Source of the DNA: Acidobacteriota bacterium
Lineage (GTDB): Bacteria > Acidobacteriota > UBA6911 > RPQK01 > JADFOI01
Length of the DNA: 5,371 nt
NCBI GenBank assembly: GCA_027295745.1
Contig: JAPUKI010000250.1
Coordinates: 1-5,371 of the forward strand
Reading direction: 5' to 3'
The notes beneath the pieces are model-generated. The model was not told the DNA's origin, searched no databases, and saw only the letters and a list, made by a program, of their open reading frames with translations. Below are positions 1 through 5,203 of this stretch, piece after piece. The number at the start of each line of letters is the position of its first letter. The first letter of the stretch is position 1. The position numbers were made by a program, and so were the translations under genes.

Positions 1-910
1 AAGTGTAAAGAACGCAGTCGCGGCTGTCGATATTGACCAAGCGGGTGTTGGATGTCATCCCTTTCCCATCGCTGGCTGCAATCTGGTCCAAAGCCCTCCA
101 GTTCCCCACATCACTCCATCCCAGACGGCAGGGGAGGACAGCGACCTTCTCAGACTTCTCCATCACCCCAACGTCGATGGAAGTCTTCTCAAGCCCGGAA
201 TAGATCTCCTTCATGCGGTCACGGTTGTCCCAACTACCCTCAATTTCCATCAGGGCCTGGTGCAAGTCAGGCATATGCACTTCAATCTCAGTTAGAATCC
301 TGTCAATGGACCAGAGAAACATTCCACTGTTCCAGTAATAGTTACCCTCCTTCAGAAACCGCTCCGCCCCAGCGCGCTTTGGCTTCTCGGTGAAGCCCGC
401 GACTTGATAAGCCTCACACCCTCCAAACTCGCCGAGGCTCTCTCCCTTTTTCAAATAGCCGTAGCCCGTTGCCGGATAGGTGGGGTGGATGCCGAAGGTC
501 ACCAACCAGCCCTCCCTTCCCAGTTCCTCAGCGGCCTGTAAAACCTGATGGAACTCCTCCACCTCCTCTACCACGTGATCCGAGGGAAAAACCGCCATGA
601 CTTCATTGGGAAAGCGACGTTTCAAATAGCAGGCGGCCAGTCCCACACAAGCTGCCGTATTGCGGGCTGAGGGCTCGAGAATAATCTGATCTTCCTTGAG
701 CTGATCCAGTTGGCTGCGGACCTGCCGGATATATCTCCGGCTGCACACCACGTAGAGATCCTGCCGGACAAGCATGGGCTGAAGTCGAGCCGCGGTCTCC
801 TGAAGCATCGACCTGGAGCCGCTGATCTTCAGAAACTGCTTGGGTTGTCCTTCCCGGCTGGCAGGCCAGAAACGAGTCCCCTGCCCCCCCGCCATGATTA
901 CCGCTTTCAT
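1..910 (-). CDS. manC: Mannose-1-phosphate guanylyltransferase (GDP-mannose pyrophosphorylase), 3' end off window
   Basis: The enzyme makes GDP-mannose from mannose-1-phosphate and GTP in the cytoplasm, feeding polysaccharide, LPS and glycan synthesis. The 303 visible residues show the nucleotidyltransferase fold motifs in order: GGQGTRFWP (8-16) and PKQF (23-26) for nucleotide binding, EPSARNTA (79-86), PSDH (109-112), PATGYGY (146-152), EKP (175-177), NSGMF (194-198), SIDVGVMEK (244-252) and GWSDVGNW (264-271). These are the signature blocks of the ManC/mannose-1-P guanylyltransferase family. The single-domain form is usually about 350 residues, so roughly 50 are missing at the left edge; whether a type II phosphomannose isomerase domain follows cannot be seen. 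The ATG at 910 is supported by the N-terminus MKAVIMAGG, which fits the family exactly, and by AGGTG (922-918) 7 nt upstream. The gene follows the M16 gene on the same strand with a 79-nt repeat-filled gap, so cotranscription is possible. The symbol could equally be given as manA-type, rfbM or cpsB in other naming schemes. Confidence 0.95.
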   Translation of the reverse strand, partial: MKAVIMAGGQGTRFWPASREGQPKQFLKISGSRSMLQETAARLQPMLVRQDLYVVCSRRYIRQVRSQLDQLKEDQIILEPSARNTAACVGLAACYLKRRFPNEVMAVFPSDHVVEEVEEFHQVLQAAEELGREGWLVTFGIHPTYPATGYGYLKKGESLGEFGGCEAYQVAGFTEKPKRAGAERFLKEGNYYWNSGMFLWSIDRILTEIEVHMPDLHQALMEIEGSWDNRDRMKEIYSGLEKTSIDVGVMEKSEKVAVLPCRLGWSDVGNWRALDQIAASDGKGMTSNTRLVNIDSRDCVLYT

Positions 911-922
911 GGGTAAACACCT

Positions 923-989
923 GACCACAGACCACAGACCACAGACCACAGACCAACAGACAATAGACAACAGACAACAGACAACAGAC
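923..989. repeat. Heptamer tandem repeat array filling the M16-manC gap
   Basis: On the + strand the array reads GACCACA four times (923-950), then an 8-nt junction unit GACCAACA (951-958), then GACAATA (959-965), then GACAACA three times (966-986), then a partial unit. The two unit types differ by one base (GACCACA against GACAACA), with a 1-nt insertion at the switch point. The array starts right beside the ribosome binding site of manC and ends at the stop codon of the M16 gene. It resembles the short tandemly repeated heptanucleotide sequences described in cyanobacteria, but relationship to them is not implied. It is probably non-coding and grown by slippage. Confidence 0.9.
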
Positions 990-3770
990 TCACTGCTCTC
1001 CCTCGTCTTCTGGATTCTGGATACTGGATTCTGGATTCTCTCTCCCAAAGAATTCCCTTGCTACTGACATGACCTCCTCGCGGCGAAGATTTTGGAGGGT
1101 GAAGGGATACTGTTGCATGGAGTCGACTCCCTCTTTCGCCAAAATGTTGTGACCCAGCTCGAGGATGTAACTTTCTCCGGATTGCTGCCGGATGTGAAAC
1201 CTTGTAATGGCACCCACTACAGCGTTGAGAAACTCTGTCTGTGCCAGCGGTACTTGCTCCAGTTGACTCAGCTGCTTCAGAAAATCGTGGCGGGCAGCTT
1301 CCTCCTTTCCAGGTAAGGTGGCAAAGGAGGTAAAGATGGCTCCGCCATTGCGACCCGTCTCGTGAAACATTTTGAGTCGGTAGGCCAGACCCTGGTTTCG
1401 AAGTGAATCCCAGAGAGGTCCGCCTGGACTGAGCAATGCTCCTTCTAGGACATCCAGCGCAGCCTCTTGGCGTGTCCCCCTGGCAGGTCCGCGGAAAGCC
1501 ATCACCATCTCACCATTCTGTTCTTCGAAAATCAGCTCTCCTGAGGAAGTCGACTGATCATCTTCCTCCCAGATCTCCCTTTCGACTGGCACTCCGCTGT
1601 CATACATGACGTTGCTGAGGATAGAGACAAACTCCCGCAAAAACGAGGTCCCCTCGATATCTCCCCTGATTAAGATGAACGGATGGACACGCGTCATGTG
1701 ACTTTCCAACCAGTCTTGAATGGATTCAAGAGTCAATCCGGAAACGCTCTGCCTCGTCCCGTATCGACTCACGCCATAGGGGTGTTTCTGAAAGAGGCGG
1801 GTCCGGGTCAAGTCCAGGAGATGAAAAAATCTGTTCTCCTTTTCCCGGGCCAGGAGTGCCAGGACCTCCTTACGGGCCCATGTGAGATCCTCTTCTTCCA
1901 CAGCTGCCTCACGAGTCCAGTCAATGAGGGTTCCCAACACCTTTTCCAGGTGAGGCGAGAGAGCGGTCGCCTGGAAGCCAAAGAAATCGTTTTCATTGAC
2001 CAGCTTGATCTCAGCTCCCAGACGCTCCAGTTCAGTGAAGGACATGGAATCATCGCCGGAAACGGCGTTTCGAAGTAAGGCTCGAAGCAGCAAGTCAGTG
2101 ATACCGAAGTTCTGGGCAGATTCTTCGATTCGGCCGCCCGGGTAAAAGAGCCCCAGGTGCACGAGAGGAAGGACATGCTCTTCCTTAAAGTAGATGATGG
2201 GACCCCGCAGGACTGAAGTGCGTTTGAGATTATATTTCAAGTAGTTGGGACTAAATTCTGGGGGCTGGAAACTCGATTCGGTCTCGGCTACCAGAAGTTC
2301 GTCGGTTGAATCCGCCTGCTCATGAAGAGCGCTGGAAACTAACAGACGCAGGGTTTCCAGGATGCTCTCCGGGGTGAAAGTACGAGGCTCGGCATTTTGT
2401 GGAAAGTATTCCAGCAGTGAGAGATTGGGGTCTGTGAAGTAGCGTTCCAGCACCTGGGAGACCCGTTCGGGAGTGATCTGGATAAGCAGCTCCACTATCC
2501 CGTCACGCTCAAGGTAATTTCCCAATGCCTCGTGCCGTGCCAGCGAGTTGGCTCGCTGCTCAAGGCTCTGCAACCCTTGATAATGATCCCTCAACAGGAG
2601 TGCTTTGGCTCGGTCCAGCTGCTCAATCGAAATTCCCCGGCGCTTGAGAGCTTCCAATTGAGCCAACACCTGGACTTCAGCCCGGTCCACCTTTTCCAAA
2701 TTGGGAGTCACAGAGAACAAAAAGGTTCCTCCTTGCTGGAAGGGCTCCACTTCGACGACCACCTCAACAGCACTGTCGTCCTCCTCGACCATCGACTGCT
2801 GCAAAAGCGCACCACGCCCTCGCCCCAAAATGTAGGAAAGGACCAGCAAGGGAAAGTAATCATCATGTTCCAGACCCGGGATCCGATAGGCAAAGAGAAA
2901 ATAGGGCTGCTGGTGGTTGCCTCGTAGATGGAGATAGGAAAAGGAAGTCGTTCCTCCGCCAGGCTCGCGACTGGCAGGCTCTTCCGAGTCCTGGCCATCT
3001 TTTTTCGGTGATTTCATGGGGCTATAAAGCTCCACCACCTTCTCCAGGATCCGTTCGCGGCGCACCGCTCCTGAAACGGCCAGGATGACGTTCTCAGGGT
3101 GGTAATAGTTCTCGTGGAACCGAGCTACCTGCTCAAGAGTGGAATCCATCTCTGCCAGTCCAGAGAAGCTGCGGCCTCCGGACAGGAGCCCTCCTGGTCC
3201 CTCTTCCGGATAAACCAACTCCAGGAGTTTCTGTTTGGCAAAGACCCGAGGTGCATCCAGCTGGAGAAGTCTTTCTGCCTGAAGAAACTCAACCTCCAGG
3301 GCAATTCCCTGCGGATCAATTTGAGGAGCCTGCAAGAGACCAGCGTGAAGCTCTAGCGTTTGCGAGACACTTTCAGCCGCCCCGGTAGAAGAAATGAGAG
3401 TTCCATCATAGTTCGTGGTGACATTCAGCAGCGCTCCCAAGCTGATCATCTCAGAAACGACTTCGCTTCGGTACAGATAGAGCCGCTCCAGGAGATGACT
3501 GACTCCTCTGTTGGCTTCCTCCTCCTGCGAATAACCCGCCCGGATATAGGTGACCACGGTCGCCAGCGCTTCCAGTGGCTGTTCTTCGATCAGAATCGTC
3601 AAGCCGTTGCGGAGGACAACTCGCGTTAAGTTCCCCTCGTCTTCTCTGGCCTCGAATTCCTTGAAATACTCTGGAGGTTGAGCGGATCGACGTTGACTTC
3701 CAGCCAGCAACTCAGCCTCGAAAGAAGCGACCGAAACCCAGGAAAACAGGAGGAGAAACAGCCACTTCAT
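990..3770 (-). CDS. Exported M16-family (insulinase/pitrilysin-like) protein with altered zinc motif
   Basis: This 926-residue protein has two tandem M16 units (four half-domains). Residues 1-16 form a signal peptide (MKW, then a hydrophobic run, cleavage likely near VAS/F), so it should act in the periplasm or envelope. The first half-domain (about 50-215) has LRNGLTILIEE, RAGYSQEE and, at the catalytic site, HLLER (92-96). Active M16 enzymes have HXXEH; here the second zinc-binding histidine is Arg96. A candidate distal glutamate is Glu166. The second half-domain (about 225-445) has YYHPENVILAVSG and a GRGRGALLQQ segment. The third (about 515-690) has no zinc motif (DLLLR in its place) but keeps HPYG near 662. 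The fourth (about 700-905) has GPLWDSLRNQGLAYRL, the typical M16_C block. It may be a weak peptidase or a non-peptidase homologue. The C-terminal tail is made from heptamer repeat DNA. ATG at 3770 is the first start after an in-frame TGA (3785-3783); the only SD-like GGAG (3790-3787) is 16 nt away, so translation initiation is not well explained. It is divergent from the ECF sigma gene and upstream of manC. Confidence 0.92.
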   Translation of the reverse strand: MKWLFLLLFSWVSVASFEAELLAGSQRRSAQPPEYFKEFEAREDEGNLTRVVLRNGLTILIEEQPLEALATVVTYIRAGYSQEEEANRGVSHLLERLYLYRSEVVSEMISLGALLNVTTNYDGTLISSTGAAESVSQTLELHAGLLQAPQIDPQGIALEVEFLQAERLLQLDAPRVFAKQKLLELVYPEEGPGGLLSGGRSFSGLAEMDSTLEQVARFHENYYHPENVILAVSGAVRRERILEKVVELYSPMKSPKKDGQDSEEPASREPGGGTTSFSYLHLRGNHQQPYFLFAYRIPGLEHDDYFPLLVLSYILGRGRGALLQQSMVEEDDSAVEVVVEVEPFQQGGTFLFSVTPNLEKVDRAEVQVLAQLEALKRRGISIEQLDRAKALLLRDHYQGLQSLEQRANSLARHEALGNYLERDGIVELLIQITPERVSQVLERYFTDPNLSLLEYFPQNAEPRTFTPESILETLRLLVSSALHEQADSTDELLVAETESSFQPPEFSPNYLKYNLKRTSVLRGPIIYFKEEHVLPLVHLGLFYPGGRIEESAQNFGITDLLLRALLRNAVSGDDSMSFTELERLGAEIKLVNENDFFGFQATALSPHLEKVLGTLIDWTREAAVEEEDLTWARKEVLALLAREKENRFFHLLDLTRTRLFQKHPYGVSRYGTRQSVSGLTLESIQDWLESHMTRVHPFILIRGDIEGTSFLREFVSILSNVMYDSGVPVEREIWEEDDQSTSSGELIFEEQNGEMVMAFRGPARGTRQEAALDVLEGALLSPGGPLWDSLRNQGLAYRLKMFHETGRNGGAIFTSFATLPGKEEAARHDFLKQLSQLEQVPLAQTEFLNAVVGAITRFHIRQQSGESYILELGHNILAKEGVDSMQQYPFTLQNLRREEVMSVAREFFGRENPESSIQNPEDEGEQ
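1011..1038. repeat. Second heptamer array inside the 3' end of the M16 gene
   Basis: On the + strand the units are TGGATTC, TGGATAC, TGGATTC, TGGATTC. On the coding strand this is GAATCCA-type repeats, translated as NPESSIQNPE near the C-terminus. Because 7 is not a multiple of 3, three units code a 7-residue period, and any gain or loss of one unit would change the reading frame of the last few codons. The array is separated by only 21 bp from the array ending at 989 and has a different unit sequence. Confidence 0.85.
3483..3497 (-). other. Degenerate M16 zinc motif (HXXER)
   Basis: The codons read CAT CTC CTG GAG CGG, giving His92-Leu-Leu-Glu95-Arg96. In active M16 peptidases the fifth residue is the second zinc-binding His. 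CGG differs from both His codons (CAT, CAC) at two positions, so a single base-calling error cannot explain the change. The surrounding RGVSHLLERLYL aligns naturally with the usual G-x-A-H-x-x-E-H-L block, so the register is secure. Confidence 0.85.
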
Positions 3771-3786
3771 ATCAGAATCGTATCAA

Positions 3787-3794
3787 CTCCGGAG
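3787..3794. promoter_or_regulatory. 8-bp palindrome in the divergent intergenic region
   Basis: CTCCGGAG is a perfect palindrome lying 17 bp in front of the M16 start codon and 47 bp in front of the sigma factor start. It may be a protein binding site in the shared control region, or simply chance: an 8-bp palindrome in about 70 bp is only mildly unusual. I could not read convincing -35/-10 elements for either divergent gene, nor a clear ECF-type GGAAC/CGTC pair. Confidence 0.2.
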
Positions 3795-3841
3795 ACGCTA
3801 GTGCAATTGAGCAGGACTTCCCAGTTTGCGAGGTTTTCTGT

Positions 3842-4468
3842 ATGGTAATAGCCAAGGGGCCGACAATGAGAACCAAGGAACTGGGACAACAGCAGCTCAT
3901 CCAAGGACTTAAGAGTCACGATTCGGTAGTGATAGATGGCTTCGTCCAGCAGTTCTCCCGACCTCTGTTTGGTGTGATCCTGAATTACACAAAGAATCCC
4001 CCCGATGCAGAGGAGATTTTGCAGGACACTTTGCTCAGGGTCATTCGTAAGATCGAGACCTTTCGGGAAGAGAGTGACATCTGGCCGTGGATGAAGCGGA
4101 TCGCCGTCAATAACTCCATCATGTGGCTGAGAAAGAATCGGGCCAAACGTAGACAGGAGATCCAGCTGGAGGGTTTCACTCCCCAATTTTCCGAGGATGG
4201 CTACCTTCAGAGTAAGGTCTTCAGCTGGTCGGTGGATCCCGAAGATGTCATGCTCAATGCAGAACTAGCCAGCCAGCTTTATGAGGCCATCCAGTCGCTG
4301 CCATTTGAATATCGCTTTGCACTGGCTTTGAAGGATATTGAGGGATATCCAATCAGGCAAATCGCTTCCCTGCTGGGTCTGAAGGAGGCCACTGCCAAAA
4401 CGCGAATTCATCGGGCGCGGTTGTTCGTACGCAAGAAATTGGAGAGCTACCTTGAGGGCAAAGCATGA
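3842..4468 (+). CDS. ECF (extracytoplasmic function) RNA polymerase sigma factor
   Basis: This sigma-70 family group 4 protein directs core RNA polymerase to a dedicated promoter set. It has 208 residues, a normal size for ECF factors. Region 2 (about 33-101) carries DAEEILQDTLLRVIRKIETF (55-74) and WPWMKRIAVNNSIMWLRKNR (81-100), the core-binding and -10 recognition helices. An acidic linker (about 117-140) follows. Region 4 (about 146-204) has LPFEYRFALALKDIEGY and a helix-turn-helix with IRQIASLLGLKEATAKTRIH (171-190) for the -35 element. Two starts are possible: ATG 3842 with GAGG (3830-3833) 8 nt upstream, or ATG 3866 (Met9) with AAGGGG (3854-3859) 6 nt upstream; the shorter protein begins MRTKELGQQQLI, like many ECF factors. 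The stop overlaps the start of the anti-sigma gene (ATGA), so the two are translationally coupled. It is divergent from the M16 gene. The ECF subgroup cannot be assigned by eye. Confidence 0.95.
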   Translation: MVIAKGPTMRTKELGQQQLIQGLKSHDSVVIDGFVQQFSRPLFGVILNYTKNPPDAEEILQDTLLRVIRKIETFREESDIWPWMKRIAVNNSIMWLRKNRAKRRQEIQLEGFTPQFSEDGYLQSKVFSWSVDPEDVMLNAELASQLYEAIQSLPFEYRFALALKDIEGYPIRQIASLLGLKEATAKTRIHRARLFVRKKLESYLEGKA

Positions 4469-4707
4469 GGCACATCTTTAAGTGCAAGGACTGTTTCGAC
4501 TTACTGATGGATTACCTGGAGGAGAGTCTCGATCCTGAGACCCACAAGAAACTGGACGTGCACTTCGCTGCCTGCCCTTCCTGTCTCAACTTTCTCAAGT
4601 CGTATCGAGCCTGCTCCGAGATGACGCAGCAGCTGCAGGATCAACAAGTTGAAATTCCACAAGAAGTGGAAGACCGTCTCAAGACCTTCTTGCAAGAGAA
4701 GATGTAG
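4465..4707 (+). CDS. Short soluble zinc-binding anti-sigma factor (zf-HC2/ZAS type)
   Basis: The 80-residue product is the probable inhibitor of the ECF sigma factor encoded just upstream. It shows the ZAS signature: Cys7, then His33-x3-Cys37-x2-Cys40 (HFAACPSC), with the characteristic DYLEESLDPE helix turn between them. An additional Cys10 makes the N-terminus a CxxC pair (CKDC), so there is a choice of first ligand or a thiol available for redox chemistry. Residues 50-80 are hydrophilic and helical, and no transmembrane segment follows, unlike many anti-sigmas of this fold. It should therefore be cytoplasmic and read an internal signal such as disulfide stress or metal. Its ATG overlaps the sigma stop codon (ATGA), and GAGGG (4454-4458) lies 6 nt upstream. 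Binding to the neighbouring sigma is inferred from the gene order. Confidence 0.9.
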   Translation: MRHIFKCKDCFDLLMDYLEESLDPETHKKLDVHFAACPSCLNFLKSYRACSEMTQQLQDQQVEIPQEVEDRLKTFLQEKM

Positions 4708-4720
4708 AATCGGCTATACT
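4690..4720 (+). promoter_or_regulatory. Possible sigma-70 promoter for the tRNA region
   Basis: TTGCAA (4690-4695) and TATACT (4715-4720) are separated by 19 bp. The -10 matches TATAAT at five of six positions; the -35 is weaker and lies in the last codons of the anti-sigma gene, within the palindrome CTTGCAAG (4689-4696). Transcription would start near 4727, just ahead of the tRNA remnant. The long spacer makes this tentative. Another -10-like TATAGT is at 4833-4838 but has no good -35. Confidence 0.3.
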
Positions 4721-4754
4721 ACGAGCTGATTGTTCCCCTCTCCTCATCCAACCT

Positions 4755-4810
4755 GGGCGGTGAGCTCAGCTGGCAGAGCGCTTCCCTTAGAAGGAGATCA
4801 GGGGATTGGT
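4755..4810 (+). pseudogene. tRNA remnant (intact-looking 5' half, degraded 3' half)
   Basis: The segment begins GGGCGGT (acceptor 5' strand, 4755-4761), then a perfect D arm: GCTC (4764-4767), loop AGCTGGCA, GAGC (4776-4779), then G26. The anticodon arm follows with CTTCC (4781-4785), loop CTTAGAA (4786-4792) and GGAGA (4793-4797), where the outermost pair is broken and one is a wobble. The loop would give anticodon TAG if functional, one base from TAC. After that TCAGGGGATTGG replaces the expected T arm: there is no GGTTCGA and no ACCGCCC to close the acceptor stem anywhere downstream in the window. It looks like a decayed tRNA of the same general class as the intact tRNA-Val 70 nt further on, perhaps a lost tandem copy. 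Confidence 0.65.
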
Positions 4811-4853
4811 AAGTGACTGTAACGTAAGGATATATAGTAGGAAACAGAGACAG

Positions 4854-4872
4854 CGTGACGTTATCGTGACGT
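4854..4872. repeat. Direct repeat of CGTGACGT with 11-bp period upstream of tRNA-Val
   Basis: CGTGACGT occurs at 4854-4861 and again at 4865-4872, spaced by TAT, so the copies lie about one helical turn apart. It ends 9 bp before the mature tRNA 5' end. It could be a regulator site, part of a leader processed away from the tRNA precursor, or a chance duplication. Nothing else in the window repeats the motif. Confidence 0.5.
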
Positions 4873-4881
4873 GAATTATAG

Positions 4882-4955
4882 GCCCGGTTAGCTCAGTTGG
4901 CTAGAGCGTCCGGCTTACATCCGGAAGGTCGGGGGTTCGAGTCCCTCACCGGGCA
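4882..4955 (+). tRNA. tRNA-Val (anticodon TAC)
   Basis: A full cloverleaf can be folded by hand. The acceptor stem is GCCCGGT (4882-4888) with ACCGGGC (4948-4954), seven pairs, and A at the discriminator position 4955. The D arm is GCTC/GAGC with a 9-nt loop. The anticodon stem is TCCGG/CCGGA around loop CTTACAT, so the anticodon TAC is at 4916-4918 and reads GUA-type valine codons. The variable loop is AGGTC, and the T arm is GGGGG/CCCTC with TTCGAGT. A35, C36 and A73 agree with known valine identity elements. The 3' CCA is not encoded (TTC follows), so it must be added enzymatically. No other tRNA is visible apart from the upstream remnant. Confidence 0.95.
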
Positions 4956-4998
4956 TTCCTGAGTCTGTAGGCTTTGCCCATACCGGTAATTGTGCGCT

Positions 4999-5163
4999 TC
5001 AGTCCAAGCTCATCCTCATTCTACGGTAAGTAATATGAGAACCGCACTCTCCGCAGATGATATCGAGTTCTACCACAACTGAATCCTGAAGGTCTTCAGC
5101 GATACGAGGTTTCTTTTCAGTCTTAACATTCTTTTTACATTTAGGACAGAATCTTTGGCTCAT
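4999..5163 (-). CDS. Small zinc-ribbon protein, 54 residues
   Basis: This short gene is well supported. GGAGGG stands 5 nt before the ATG at 5163, a strong ribosome binding site, and the product starts MSQRFCPKCKKNV. Two zinc knuckles, Cys6-x2-Cys9 (CPKC) and Cys37-x2-Cys40 (CGEC), are 27 residues apart, the usual layout of a four-cysteine zinc ribbon. The segment between is charged (TEKKPRIAEDLQDS, then VVVELDIICGEC as a beta strand leading into the second knuckle), and the tail ends YRRMRMSLD. Its function is unknown; such ribbons bind nucleic acid or protein partners. It lies 40 nt downstream of the Yip1-family gene on the same strand, so the two probably form one transcript, and it converges on the tRNA-Val gene. 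I do not recognise a named family. Confidence 0.82.
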   Translation of the reverse strand: MSQRFCPKCKKNVKTEKKPRIAEDLQDSVVVELDIICGECGSHITYRRMRMSLD

Positions 5164-5203
5164 TTCACCCTCCACAACTTCACCCTGAACACCTCATCCT
5201 GAG
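5163..5203 (-). repeat. Imperfect 14-15 bp repeats around the zinc-ribbon gene's ribosome binding site
   Basis: On the minus strand, three similar stretches follow one another between the Yip1 stop and the zinc-ribbon start: TCAGGATGAGGTG, TCAGGGTGAAGTTG and GGAGGGTGAAATG. The last contains the real Shine-Dalgarno and start codon. The core AGGGTGAA is exact in the last two copies (+ strand TTCACCCT at 5164-5171 and 5179-5186, 15 bp apart). It may be a small local duplication that multiplied the ribosome binding site. Confidence 0.5.

Noticed and set aside
52..393. Open frame of 113 codons on the + strand
   Set aside because: It lies opposite the manC gene, is rich in Ser/Pro/Arg as antisense frames often are, and has no domain features.
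603..977. Minus-strand open frame of 124 codons across the repeat array
   Set aside because: It is an out-of-frame reading of manC and of the heptamer array (the VVCGLWSVVCG start is just the repeat translated). The in-frame product from 910 has every family motif.
923..1038. CRISPR array
   Set aside because: The units are 7 bp with no spacers; this is a simple tandem repeat.
3771..3841. Standard -35/-10 promoters for the divergent pair
   Set aside because: Candidates such as TTGCAC with TACGAT on the minus strand match too few consensus positions to report as features.
3767..4186. Minus-strand open frame of 139 codons opposite the sigma factor
   Set aside because: It is antisense to a clear ECF sigma gene, has no recognisable domain, and would overlap the start of the M16 gene by 4 nt by chance.
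4755..4955. A single tRNA gene split by an intron, using the first 5' half and a later 3' half
   Set aside because: The downstream 3' half pairs perfectly with its own 5' acceptor strand GCCCGGT, and no ACCGCCC exists to pair with GGGCGGT.
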